From: Aquabacterium sp. OR-4
GTDB lineage: Bacteria; Pseudomonadota; Gammaproteobacteria; Burkholderiales; Burkholderiaceae_C
Length of the DNA stretch: 64,000 nt
Reading direction: 5' to 3'
Assembly: GCF_025290835.2 (NCBI RefSeq)
Contig: NZ_JAOCQD020000001.1
Coordinates: 2,728,001-2,792,000, forward strand
In this document: piece by piece, positions 56,388 to 64,000 of the stretch
Layout: each line of letters opens with the position of its first letter
Numbering within the stretch: position 1 is the stretch's first letter
The notes under the pieces: model-generated
The model's database searches: none
What the model was told of the DNA's origin: nothing
The model's input: the letters and a program-made list of their open reading frames with translations, nothing else
Translations under genes and position numbers: made by a program

Positions 56388-57035
56388 ATGCTGATGGCCA
56401 GTTCCTCCGCTGCGCTGGACGCCTCGCGCGCCACGCCGCCGCAGTTCTACGACGACGGCAGCCACCACCCGCAGCAGGGCACGCTGCTGGGCTTCTGGCT
56501 GTACCTGATGAGCGACTGCCTCATCTTCGCGATCCTGTTCGCGGTGTACGCGGTGTACGGCCAGAGCTATGCCGCCGGCCCCTCGGGCGCCGACCTGTTC
56601 GATCTGCCGCTGGTGGCCGTCAACACGGCCATGCTGCTGCTGTCGTCGATCACCTACGGCTTCGCGATGATCGGCATGAACCAGCGCAGCAAGGCCAAGG
56701 TGCTGGGCTGGCTGGCGGTGACCGGCCTGTTCGGCCTGGCCTTCGTGGGCCTGGAGCTGTATGAGTTCAGCCACCTCATCCACCAGGGCGCCGGGCCGCA
56801 GCGCAGCGCGTTCCTGTCGGCGTTTTTCGCGCTGGTGGGCACCCACGGCCTGCATGTGAGCTTCGGCATCCTGTGGCTGGGCACGCTGATGCTGCAGGTG
56901 GGCAAGCTGGGCCTGACCACCGCCAACCGCCGCCGCCTGATGTGCCTGTCGATGTTCTGGCACTTTCTGGACGTGGTGTGGATCGGCGTGTTCACCTTTG
57001 TCTACCTGATGGGCAGCATGCCCGCCACGGCTTGA
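56388..57035 (+). CDS. cyoC: CyoC, quinol oxidase subunit III
   Basis: 215-aa subunit with five membrane helices, with [18 protein letters not shown], a [12 protein letters not shown] glutamate and the [13 protein letters not shown] segment of the family. It has an in-frame start at 56388 after an AAGGA element. Part of cyoABCD. Confidence 0.96.
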   Translation: MLMASSSAALDASRATPPQFYDDGSHHPQQGTLLGFWLYLMSDCLIFAILFAVYAVYGQSYAAGPSGADLFDLPLVAVNTAMLLLSSITYGFAMIGMNQRSKAKVLGWLAVTGLFGLAFVGLELYEFSHLIHQGAGPQRSAFLSAFFALVGTHGLHVSFGILWLGTLMLQVGKLGLTTANRRRLMCLSMFWHFLDVVWIGVFTFVYLMGSMPATA

Positions 57036-57046
57036 GGAGCACCACC

Positions 57047-57436
57047 ATGGCTGCCGCCCACGACGCCCACGCTCACCACGACGACCATGGCGACCATGGC
57101 CACGAGGCCGAGTACCACGCCACCTTCAAGGGCTACGCCGTCGGCTTTGTGCTGTCGGTGCTGCTCACCGCCGTGCCCTTCTGGCTGGTGATGGGCAAGG
57201 TGCTGCCCACGCCGGGCCTCACCGCCGCGGTGATCCTGGCCTTTGCCGCCGTGCAGGTGGTGGTGCACATGGTGTACTTCCTGCACATGAACGCCAAGGT
57301 CGAGCAGGGCTGGTCGCTGCTGGCGCTGCTGTTCACCGGCGTGCTGGTGGTCATCATGCTGGCCGGTTCGATCTGGGTGATGTACCACCTGAACACCAAC
57401 ATGATGCCCACCCACGACATGCGCATCAGGCCTTGA
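57047..57436 (+). CDS. cyoD: CyoD, quinol oxidase subunit IV
   Basis: 129-aa subunit with three membrane helices and a His/Asp-rich N-terminus. YFLHMN and the C-terminal WVMYHLNTNMM are typical. A GAGGAG element overlaps the cyoC stop codon upstream of the ATG. No cyoE (heme O synthase) follows. Confidence 0.95.
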   Translation: MAAAHDAHAHHDDHGDHGHEAEYHATFKGYAVGFVLSVLLTAVPFWLVMGKVLPTPGLTAAVILAFAAVQVVVHMVYFLHMNAKVEQGWSLLALLFTGVLVVIMLAGSIWVMYHLNTNMMPTHDMRIRP

Positions 57437-57438
57437 AC

Positions 57439-58389
57439 ATGGCCGCCCCCGAAGCGCCTGCGCCGCCTGCCACGACATGGGGCGCTGGGGGCGACGCCAG
57501 CGGACCGGCACTGCCCGATCCGCGGCGGCCGCCGGGTGGGGGCCGTGGCCTCCTCAGGGTGCTGCTTGCGGCGCTGCTGCTGAGCGCCGCCGCCGGCTTT
57601 GCCGCGCTGTCGGCCTGGCAGTGGCAGCGCCTGGCGTGGAAGGAGGCGCTGCTCGAGCGCATTGCGCGCCAGCAGCTGGCCACGCCGATGCCGCTGCCGC
57701 CGGCCACCGCCTGGGCCGGCATCCGCCGCGAGAACGACGAGTACCGCCCGGTCACGCTGCAGGGCCGGCTCGAGCCACAGCACGAGATCCGCGTGCTGGC
57801 CAGCACCGAGCTGGGCCGCGGCCACTGGGTGATGGTGCCGCTGCGCCTGACCAGCGGCCTGCGCGTGTGGCTCAACCGCGGCTTTGTCGGCGAAGGGCCG
57901 GCGGGCCGGCGCAGCGCCTGGCCCGCCGGCGCGGCGCAAGCCGGGCTGCAGGTCACCGGCCTGCTGCGCTTCAGCGAGCCCGGCCACTGGCTGTGGCAGC
58001 GCAACGACGCCGCGGCCGGCCGCTGGGTGGGGCGCGAGCTGGCGGCCCTGTCGCAGGCCGCGGGCATCTCGGCCGCGCCCTTCTTCATCGACGTGGCCCG
58101 CGACGGCGAGCGTGTGATCGCAGCCCCCGCGGCGGCAGACGACACCGCCGCGGCCGACGCCGGCCCTGGCCCCGACGCCACGCCCGCACCCACGGCCGCA
58201 CCCGCACCCACGGCCGCCGCAGCAGCCGCCAGCGCGCCGGCCATGGACATTCCGCAGGGCGGCCTCACGGTGCTGCGCTTCAGCAACAATCACCGCGTCT
58301 ACGCGCTCACCTGGCTGGCGCTGGCCGCCGGCAGCGTGGCCGCCGCGGTGCTGTTGTGGCGCCAGGCGCCCGCCGGCAGCGCGGCCTGA
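57439..58389 (+). CDS. SURF1-family oxidase assembly protein
   Basis: 316-aa protein with two membrane helices, one near residue 40 and one at the C-terminus, flanking a periplasmic SURF1 domain (ENDEYRPVTLQGRLEP and VWLNRGFVGEG). Residues about 215-272 are a low-complexity Ala/Pro/Asp insertion not usual in the family. SURF1 helps insert heme into heme-copper oxidases; its place directly after cyoD suggests it serves this bo3 enzyme. The ATG at 57439 is used; a TTG at 57433 overlaps the cyoD stop. Confidence 0.9.
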   Translation: MAAPEAPAPPATTWGAGGDASGPALPDPRRPPGGGRGLLRVLLAALLLSAAAGFAALSAWQWQRLAWKEALLERIARQQLATPMPLPPATAWAGIRRENDEYRPVTLQGRLEPQHEIRVLASTELGRGHWVMVPLRLTSGLRVWLNRGFVGEGPAGRRSAWPAGAAQAGLQVTGLLRFSEPGHWLWQRNDAAAGRWVGRELAALSQAAGISAAPFFIDVARDGERVIAAPAAADDTAAADAGPGPDATPAPTAAPAPTAAAAAASAPAMDIPQGGLTVLRFSNNHRVYALTWLALAAGSVAAAVLLWRQAPAGSAA

Positions 58390-58505
58390 GCCCCCGGGCT
58401 GCGCACGCCGGCCCAGCCTTGATCCACGCCGCCGCCAGCGCTTCCAGCGCCTTCACCACCCTTGCCGCCGCCGCGGCAAGCCGACTGCCGCCGCCCCTGC
58501 CCGCC

Positions 58506-59927
58506 ATGCTGCCGTTCCGCCTTGCCCCGTTGCCGCCCTGGTGGCCCTGGCGCGGTGCCGCGGCCGACGACGAGGCGGCCGCCCCGCCCGCGCCGCAGCG
58601 CCACGCGCCGCTGGCCGACGACCCTGCCCTCTCGCCCGAAGCCCGCGCCGACCGCAGCAACCTGATGCAGCTGGTGCAGCTGCGCTGGCTGGCGGTGGGC
58701 GGCCAGTTGCTCACCGTGCTGGTGGTGCACTACGGGCTGGGCATCCGGCTGCCGATCCTGGCCATGCTCTCGCTGCTGGTGTCGCTGTCGCTGTTCAACC
58801 TGGCCAGCTGGCTGCGTGCCGGCACCGCGCGCCATGTCGGCCCGGCCGAGCTGTTTCTCGGCCTGCTGATGGACCTGGTGGTGCTGAGCGGGCTGCTGGC
58901 GCTGAGCGGCGGCGTCAACAACCCCTTCGTGTTCGTGTTCCTGCCGCAGCTGGCGGTGGGCGCGCTGCTGCTGCGCGGTGGTTATGCCTGGGCGCTGGTG
59001 CTGCTGGCCTGTGTGGCCATCATGCTGCTGGCGCAATGGCACCTGCCGCTGGCCTGGCCCGACGCGCCGCAGCCGCAGCGCCTGTCGCTGCACTACCTGG
59101 GCGGGCTGCTGCTGTGTTTTGCGCTGTGCGCCTCGCTGCTGGTGCTGGCCATCGGCCGCTTTGCGCGCAACCTGCGTGTGCGCGACGCGCGCCTGGCCGC
59201 GCTGCGCCAGCGTGCGGCTGAAGAAGATCACATCGTGCGCATGGGCCTGCTGGCCAGCGGCGCCGCGCACGAGCTGGGCACGCCGCTGGCCACGCTGAGC
59301 ATCATCCTGGGCGACTGGTCACACATGGCGCCCTTTGCCGCCGAGCCCGAACTGCGCGACGACATCGAGCAGATGCAGGCCCAGGTGCGGCGCTGCAAGG
59401 CCATCATCAGCGGCATCCTGCTGTCGGCCGGCGACAGCCGTGGCGACGTGCCGATGGCCACCACGCTGCAGGCCTTTCTGGGCGAGCTGTCGGCCGACTG
59501 GCGCGAGCGCCGCCAGCAGCCCGACTTCGCGCCCGAGCTGGGCCCGCTGCCGGCCACGCCGATCATTGCCGACACCGGCCTGCGCCAGATGGTGACCAAT
59601 GTGCTCGACAACGCGCTCGAGGCCATGCAGGCCGCCGGCAGCGCGCCGCCGGCCACGCCGCGCCTGCTGGTCGATTGCCACGACGACCGGCTGTGCCTGC
59701 GCGTGCTCGACCGCGGCGCCGGCTTCAGCCCCGAGATGCTGGCCAGCTTTGGCCGGCCCTACCACTCCAGCAAGGGCCGGCCGGGGGGCGGGCTGGGCTT
59801 GTTTCTGTCGGTCAACGTGGCGCGCAAGCTGGGCGGCAATGTCAGCGCGCGCAACCGCGAGACCGGCGGGGCCGAGGTCAGCATCGCGCTGCCGCTGGCC
59901 GCGCTGACGCTGGAGGCGCTGACATGA
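58506..59927 (+). CDS. regB: RegB/PrrB-type redox sensor histidine kinase
   Basis: 473-aa membrane kinase. Six helices (about residues 55-225) contain the quinone-sensing loop SGGVNNPF. The phospho-acceptor His255 lies in the H-box GAAHELGTPLATL. Cys297 in RRCKAI corresponds to the redox-active cysteine of RegB. The ATP-binding domain has NALEAM and GGGLGLFLS. RegB/RegA systems adjust respiration and other redox genes to quinone pool state, so a position after the quinol oxidase genes makes sense. Confidence 0.93.
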   Translation: MLPFRLAPLPPWWPWRGAAADDEAAAPPAPQRHAPLADDPALSPEARADRSNLMQLVQLRWLAVGGQLLTVLVVHYGLGIRLPILAMLSLLVSLSLFNLASWLRAGTARHVGPAELFLGLLMDLVVLSGLLALSGGVNNPFVFVFLPQLAVGALLLRGGYAWALVLLACVAIMLLAQWHLPLAWPDAPQPQRLSLHYLGGLLLCFALCASLLVLAIGRFARNLRVRDARLAALRQRAAEEDHIVRMGLLASGAAHELGTPLATLSIILGDWSHMAPFAAEPELRDDIEQMQAQVRRCKAIISGILLSAGDSRGDVPMATTLQAFLGELSADWRERRQQPDFAPELGPLPATPIIADTGLRQMVTNVLDNALEAMQAAGSAPPATPRLLVDCHDDRLCLRVLDRGAGFSPEMLASFGRPYHSSKGRPGGGLGLFLSVNVARKLGGNVSARNRETGGAEVSIALPLAALTLEALT

Positions 59928-60010
59928 GCGCTGCCGCACGGCCGCTGCGAAGGCAGCGCGTTCCTCCCGCGGGGAGGTGGTCACGCAGCGACCGGAGGGC
60001 GCCAACATGA
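59924..60010 (+). CDS. 28-codon overlapping ORF between regB and regA
   Basis: Starts at an ATG overlapping the regB stop (ATGA) and stops at a TGA overlapping the regA start (ATGA). It spans a dispersed GC repeat. Likely a relic of the original regA 5' end split by repeat insertion, or a coupling leader; no known product. Confidence 0.35.
   Translation: MSAAARPLRRQRVPPAGRWSRSDRRAPT
59941..60003. repeat. GC-rich dispersed repeat (copy 3) between regB and regA
   Basis: Holds CGCTGC-gaag-GCAGCG and CCTCCC-gcg-GGGAGG hairpins, then GCAGCGACCGGAGGGCGCCA, which matches GCAGCGACGTGGGGGCGCCA in copy 2. Its GGAGGG end serves as the regA ribosome-binding site. Confidence 0.5.
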
Positions 60011-60552
60011 CGCTGCCCGACCCCGCCCACGCCCTGCTGATCGTCGAGGACGACGACGCGCTGGCCGCCACGCTGCGCCGCAGCTTCGAGCGCCGCGGCT
60101 GGCAGGTGCAGCGCGCGCAGGACCTGGCCAGCGTGCTGGCCCTGCTGGCCACGTACACGCCCAGCCATGCGGTGGTCGACCTGAAGCTGGCCAACGGCTG
60201 CTCGGGCCTGTCGTGCGTGCAGGCGCTGCATGCGCAGCACCCGGCCATGGCCATCGTGGTGCTCACCGGCTACGCCAGCATTGCCACCGCCGTGGAGGCG
60301 ATCAAGCTCGGCGCCCGCCACTACCTGGCCAAGCCGGCCAATACCGACGACATCGAGGCCGCGTTCGCGCGCACCGAGGGCGAGCCCGATGTTGATCTGA
60401 CCAACCGCGCCACCTCGATCAAGACGCTGGAGTGGGAGCGCATCCACGAGACGCTGGCCGACACCGGCTTCAACATCAGCGAGACCGCGCGCCGCCTGGG
60501 CATGCACCGCCGCACGCTGGCGCGCAAGCTCGAGAAGCAGCGCGTGAAGTAG
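60007..60552 (+). CDS. regA: RegA/PrrA-type response regulator
   Basis: 181-aa regulator with a receiver domain (acidic pair in IVEDDDALA, phospho-acceptor Asp58 in VVDLKLANG, Lys in LAKPAN) and a Fis-type helix-turn-helix at the C-terminus (ISETARRLGMHRRTLARKL), the conserved RegA DNA-binding helix. The ATG at 60007 follows GGAGGG. A GTG at 59977 would add a tail encoded by the repeat and is rejected. Confidence 0.94.
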   Translation: MTLPDPAHALLIVEDDDALAATLRRSFERRGWQVQRAQDLASVLALLATYTPSHAVVDLKLANGCSGLSCVQALHAQHPAMAIVVLTGYASIATAVEAIKLGARHYLAKPANTDDIEAAFARTEGEPDVDLTNRATSIKTLEWERIHETLADTGFNISETARRLGMHRRTLARKLEKQRVK

Positions 60553-60564
60553 CGCGTGAAGTAG
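60541..60564. repeat. 12-bp duplication at the regA stop
   Basis: CGCGTGAAGTAG occurs twice in tandem; the first copy contains the regA stop codon, the second repeats it. Confidence 0.9.
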
Positions 60565-60587
60565 CGCGTACGCCCGGGCGCCGGCGC

Positions 60588-61007
60588 TTACCAGCTGCCC
60601 ACGTTGGGCATTTCGCTCCAGGGCGCGGCCGGCGGCAGCGCCGCACCGCGCTGCAGCAGCTCCACCGAGATCTGGTCGGGCGAGCGCACGAAGGCCATGC
60701 GGCCGTCGCGCGGCGGGCGCAGGATCTGCACGCCATGCTGCTGCAGGCGCGCGCAGGTGGCGTAGATGTCGTCCACCGCATAGGCCACATGGCCGAAGTT
60801 GCGGCCGCCGGTGTAGACCTCGGGGTCCCAGTTGTAGGTCAGCTCGATCTGCGCGTCGTCATCGCCGGGCGCGGCCAGGTACACCAGCGTGAAGCGGCCC
60901 TGCGCATGCTCGGTCTGCCGGATCAGCTGCAGGCCCAGGGCATCGCGATAAAAGCGCAGCGAGGCGTCGAGATCGGTCACGCGGACCATGGTGTGCAGGT
61001 ATTTCAT
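60588..61007 (-). CDS. gloA: Glyoxalase I (lactoylglutathione lyase)
   Basis: 139-aa VOC-fold enzyme converting the methylglyoxal-glutathione adduct to lactoylglutathione. Metal ligands of the family are visible: His5 in YLHTMVR, Glu in IELTYNW, His in FGHVAYAV and Glu in ISVELLQ. Convergent with regA. Confidence 0.9.
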   Translation of the reverse strand: MKYLHTMVRVTDLDASLRFYRDALGLQLIRQTEHAQGRFTLVYLAAPGDDDAQIELTYNWDPEVYTGGRNFGHVAYAVDDIYATCARLQQHGVQILRPPRDGRMAFVRSPDQISVELLQRGAALPPAAPWSEMPNVGSW

Positions 61008-61080
61008 GGGTCGGCTGGGTGCCTGGCTGATGCGGGGGCCTGCACTGTAGCCCGCACCCGATGGCCCTGCCGGCCTGCGG

Positions 61081-61163
61081 CTCAGGGCTCAGCCCCGCCG
61101 GGCCGCCCCAAGGGGCTGAACACCCCCTCGGGGGGCAGGAGCGCAGCGACGTGGGGGCGCCAG
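61081..61163. repeat. GC-rich dispersed palindromic repeat (copy 2)
   Basis: Lies directly downstream of the DUF4394 gene and includes CCCC-tc-GGGGGG and CCCCAAGGGG arms. It shares blocks with copies at 40805 and 59941 and could also act as a terminator. Confidence 0.5.
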
Positions 61164-61164
61164 C

Positions 61165-62040
61165 TCAGGGCTCGATGGCCATGCCCCACAGCGCGCGGCC
61201 ATCGCCCACCGTGCCCAGCAGCGTGGCGCGGCCGGTCGCCAGGTCGAGCAGGTGCAGGCGGGTGCGGCCGTGCTGGCGCAGCGCGGCCAGCGCGGTGTTG
61301 TTGGTGTCGCTGATGTCCATCGAGGCGTCGTCCAGCGCCCCGGTGCCCAGCGCGCCCACGCTGCGCAGCAGGCCGGTGTTGGGCGAGACGGCGGGCTGCA
61401 CGCCTTCCACCGAGCCCTGGGTCAGCAGCGTGCCGCGGGCCAGGTCGAGCGCGTAGTTGGTGGTCAGCTTGGCGTCGCGCTGGTTGTAGGTGTAGCCGGC
61501 GGCGGCCACGCGCGGCGGCTGCGCGGCAGCGGCATCGCCGGCAACCCAGGCCAGCGGCGGATCGGTGGCCGCCAGGGCGCCGGTGTCGGGGTGCAGGCGC
61601 AGGTTCTGGCCGCTGTCGCTGATCACGCGCACGCGGTCGGCCACCGGGTTGAAATCGACGCCGAAGCGCTGGCCCTGCAGCGCCACGGCGGCGCTGCCCA
61701 CCGGCTTGAGCTGGCCGCTGCGGGTGTCGATGGTGACCAGCAGGCCGCCGCTGGTGACGGCGTACAGCACGCCGCGCGAGACGCGGAAGTCCAGGCCCAC
61801 CAGGGTTTGTCCCGGCGGCAGGCCGCGCAGCGCCACACGGTGGCTGATCTGGCGCGGCGTGCCGGCGTTGAAGCGGATCAGCTCGCCCGCATCGGTGACC
61901 GCCAGCACGCTTTGCTGGCGCGGCGCGGCCGGCGGCTCGGGCGCCTCGGCCGGCAGCCCGGCGCAGGCCCCCAGCAGCGAGATGGCGGCCGGAACGGCCA
62001 GGGTGCACAGCAGACGGCGGGCGGCAAGGGCAGAGGGCAT
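61165..62040 (-). CDS. DUF4394 lipoprotein
   Basis: 291-aa exported lipoprotein (lipobox LGAC) with a DUF4394 domain, a beta-propeller-like repeat of strands (LAVTDAGELIRFN, then VGLDFRVSRGVLYAVT and FGVDFNPVADRVRVIS). Function unknown in bacteria; homologues are secreted. I use the ATG at 62040; an in-frame start at 62067 would only lengthen the n-region. Confidence 0.85.
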   Translation of the reverse strand: MPSALAARRLLCTLAVPAAISLLGACAGLPAEAPEPPAAPRQQSVLAVTDAGELIRFNAGTPRQISHRVALRGLPPGQTLVGLDFRVSRGVLYAVTSGGLLVTIDTRSGQLKPVGSAAVALQGQRFGVDFNPVADRVRVISDSGQNLRLHPDTGALAATDPPLAWVAGDAAAAQPPRVAAAGYTYNQRDAKLTTNYALDLARGTLLTQGSVEGVQPAVSPNTGLLRSVGALGTGALDDASMDISDTNNTALAALRQHGRTRLHLLDLATGRATLLGTVGDGRALWGMAIEP

Positions 62041-62109
62041 GGCGGCAGCGGGGGCGCAGTGGGGCAACTCCCGCTTATCGGCCGGCCGCCGGCCAACTTG
62101 AGGGCCTGG

Positions 62110-63528
62110 CTACAGCCGCCGCGCCTTCACCGAGCGGCCCTTCACCTTGCCGGCGTTGAGGCCGCGCAGTGCCGCGTCGGCCTGGGCGCGGGCCACCGCC
62201 ACGTAGGTGGCGAAGTCGTTGAGGTCGATGCGGCCGATGGCGTCGCCGGGCAGGCCGATGTCCTTGGTCAGCGCGCCCAGCACGTCGCCGCGGCGGATCT
62301 TCTCCTTGCGCCCGCCCAGGATCTGCAGCGTCACCATCGGCGGGCGCAGCGGGCCCTGGCCGGCCGGCGCCGGCGTCAGCTCGGCCAGTGGCTGCCAGCG
62401 GCATTCGCGGCCCTGCACCTGCTCGATGCGGCCGACGCGGCCCATCTCGTCCATGCTGGCCAGGCTGAAGGCGCGGCCCGATTCACCGGCGCGGCCGGTG
62501 CGGCCCACGCGGTGCACATGCACCTGCGGATCGGGCGAGATGTCGACATTGATCACCGCCTCGAGCTTGGCGATGTCGAGGCCGCGCGCGGCCACGTCGG
62601 TGGCCACCAGCACGCTGGCGCTGCGGTTGGCAAACTGCACCAGCACCTGGTCGCGGTCGCGCTGTTCGAGATCGCCATGCAGCTCCAGCGCCACCAGGCC
62701 CTGGGCCTGCAGCACGGCCACCAGGTCGCGGCACTGCTGCTTGGTGTTGCAAAAGGCCAGCGTGCTCTCGGGGCGGAAGTGCTCCAGCAGCCGGCCCACG
62801 GCGTGCAGGCGCTCGCTGTCGGGCACCTCGTAGAAGCGCTCGTCGATGTGGCGCGTGTCGTGCTGCTCGGCCAGCTTGACCTGGGTGGGCTCGCGCAGGT
62901 AGCGCGCGGCCAGCTGCGCCACGTCGTCGGGGTAGGTGGCCGAGAACAGCAGGGTCTGGCGCTTGCCGGCCGGCGGGCAGGCCTTGGCGATGGCCGCGAT
63001 GTCCTCGGCAAAGCCCATCTCGAGCATGCGGTCGGCCTCGTCGAGCACCAGCGTGGCCAGGCCGCCCAGCAGCAGGGTCTCGCGGCCCAGGTGGTCGAGC
63101 ACCCGGCCCGGCGTGCCCACCACCACATGCGCGCCATGCGCCAGGCTGGCCACCTGCGGGCCGATCGGCGAGCCGCCGCACAGCGTGAGTACCTTGACGT
63201 TGTCGTCGGCCCGCGCCAGGCGGCGGATCTCCTGGCTCACCTGCTCGGCCAGCTCGCGCGTGGGGCACAGCACCAGGGCCTGCACCGCGAACTGCCGCGC
63301 CTCCAGCCGCGCCAGCAGCGGCAGCGCAAAGGCCACCGTCTTGCCGCTGCCGGTCTTGGCCTGGGCGATCAGGTCCTGGCCGGCCAGCGCCAGCGGCAGG
63401 CTGGCGGCCTGGATCGGCGTCATGTGGGCGAAGCCGAGGCTGCGCAGGTTGTCCAGCACATGGCCGGGCAGGGGCAGGGAGTCGAAGGCGGGGCCGGTGG
63501 ACGGCGCGCCAGCAGAAGATGCGGTCAT
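62110..63528 (-). CDS. dbpA: DbpA, DEAD-box ATP-dependent RNA helicase
   Basis: 472-aa helicase. Q-motif GFAHMTPIQAASLPLALAG, Walker A AKTGSGKT, DEAD box, SAT and HRVGRTGR are all present. The C-terminal 75 residues form the DbpA RNA-binding domain that targets hairpin 92 of 23S rRNA, so the role is 50S subunit assembly. ATG at 63528 preferred over the longer frame. Confidence 0.93.
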   Translation of the reverse strand: MTASSAGAPSTGPAFDSLPLPGHVLDNLRSLGFAHMTPIQAASLPLALAGQDLIAQAKTGSGKTVAFALPLLARLEARQFAVQALVLCPTRELAEQVSQEIRRLARADDNVKVLTLCGGSPIGPQVASLAHGAHVVVGTPGRVLDHLGRETLLLGGLATLVLDEADRMLEMGFAEDIAAIAKACPPAGKRQTLLFSATYPDDVAQLAARYLREPTQVKLAEQHDTRHIDERFYEVPDSERLHAVGRLLEHFRPESTLAFCNTKQQCRDLVAVLQAQGLVALELHGDLEQRDRDQVLVQFANRSASVLVATDVAARGLDIAKLEAVINVDISPDPQVHVHRVGRTGRAGESGRAFSLASMDEMGRVGRIEQVQGRECRWQPLAELTPAPAGQGPLRPPMVTLQILGGRKEKIRRGDVLGALTKDIGLPGDAIGRIDLNDFATYVAVARAQADAALRGLNAGKVKGRSVKARRL

Positions 63529-63619
63529 GCCCCGATTGTCGGTGCCCGGGCCGCGCCGGCGGCAGCGGCGGCACCCGCACAATGCGCGCCACGATTCCCC
63601 CACACCCGGAGACTTGCAG

Positions 63620-64000
63620 ATGTTCTCGCACCTGATGATCGGCACCAACCAGCTTGAACAGGCCCAGGCCTTCTACGACGCGGTGCTGGGCACGCTGGGT
63701 GTGCCGCCCGGCGGCCGCGACCGCCACCGCGTGTTCTGGCGCACGCCCACCGGCGTGTTTGCGGTGACCGAGCCGATCAATGGCGAGCCGGCCGGCGTGG
63801 GCAATGGCGGCACCATCGGCTTTGCCTGCCAGTCGGCCGAGCAGGTGGATGCCTGGCATGCCGCCGGCCTGGCCCAGGGCGGCAGCCCGTGCGAAGACCC
63901 GCCCGGCGTGCGCGAAGGCGCTTTCGGCAACCTGTACCTGGCCTACCTGCGCGACCTGGACGGCCACAAGATCTGCGCGCTGTACCGCATGCCGCGTGGC
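63620..64000 (+). CDS. VOC-family protein (3' end outside window)
   Basis: At least 127 residues with no stop before the window ends. The glyoxalase/bleomycin-resistance fold start (FSHLMIGTNQLEQAQAFYDA) and the C-terminal YLRDLDGHKICALY strand are clear. It begins 91 nt from dbpA, in the opposite direction. Likely a small dioxygenase- or lyase-type protein of unknown substrate. Confidence 0.85.
   Translation, partial: MFSHLMIGTNQLEQAQAFYDAVLGTLGVPPGGRDRHRVFWRTPTGVFAVTEPINGEPAGVGNGGTIGFACQSAEQVDAWHAAGLAQGGSPCEDPPGVREGAFGNLYLAYLRDLDGHKICALYRMPRG

Overview
The window is 64 kb of very G+C-rich DNA, dense in genes, with no rRNA, tRNA, prophage, insertion sequence or CRISPR array that I can recognise. 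The gene families point to a Burkholderiales betaproteobacterium of the Rubrivivax/Ideonella/Leptothrix kind: exosortase B with the EpsD-EpsE-EpsF-EpsG export set, sox genes, a cyoABCD-SURF1-RegB/RegA block, and a UbiE-DUF971 pair. That placement is inference from gene content and composition, not from a marker gene.

Left part (1-16.1 kb). The end of ccoG (cbb3 oxidase assembly) is followed by two copies of an uncommon two-gene cassette: a secreted DUF1800 protein plus a Tat-exported DUF1501 protein. The first DUF1800 protein is a lipoprotein with one carbohydrate-binding-like (CBM60-type) domain. The second is a 2546-residue giant with sixteen such domains in a row, arranged as a five-domain higher-order repeat of exactly 1872 bp. 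An MntA-HepT toxin-antitoxin pair sits between the cassettes.

Middle part (16.1-41 kb). This is a large exopolysaccharide locus. It holds UDP-glucose dehydrogenase, four glycosyltransferases, a Wzy-like polymerase, a hexapeptide acyltransferase and a PL8-type polysaccharide lyase. On the minus strand an operon runs epsD-epsE-epsF-epsG-xrtB-epsI-flippase-GT39-HAD/UbiA-small flippase-acyltransferase/SGNH, headed by a good sigma-54 promoter. UDP-glucuronate supply, a uronic-acid-type lyase and a periplasmic decoration module fit a uronic-acid-containing, acylated polymer. The last gene is interrupted by a run of 16 C and is probably phase-variable. A vapBC pair sits between the two halves, and a remnant of an MntA-type gene is embedded just before xrtB.

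Right part (41-64 kb). ubiE and a DUF971 gene are followed by a periplasmic molybdenum hydroxylase (isoquinoline oxidoreductase-like) running into soxXYZA without soxB or soxCD. Next come a small RRM-like gene, katG with its ribosome-binding site in a predicted hairpin, a D-serine dehydratase-like enzyme and an MFS transporter. The cyoABCD quinol oxidase genes have an FNR-type box upstream and an apparent frameshift in the cyoA signal peptide. SURF1 and the redox two-component pair RegB/RegA follow. The window ends with a glyoxalase, a DUF4394 lipoprotein, the helicase gene dbpA and the start of a VOC-family gene.

Related GC-rich palindromic intergenic repeats occur downstream of ubiE and of the DUF4394 gene, and between regB and regA.
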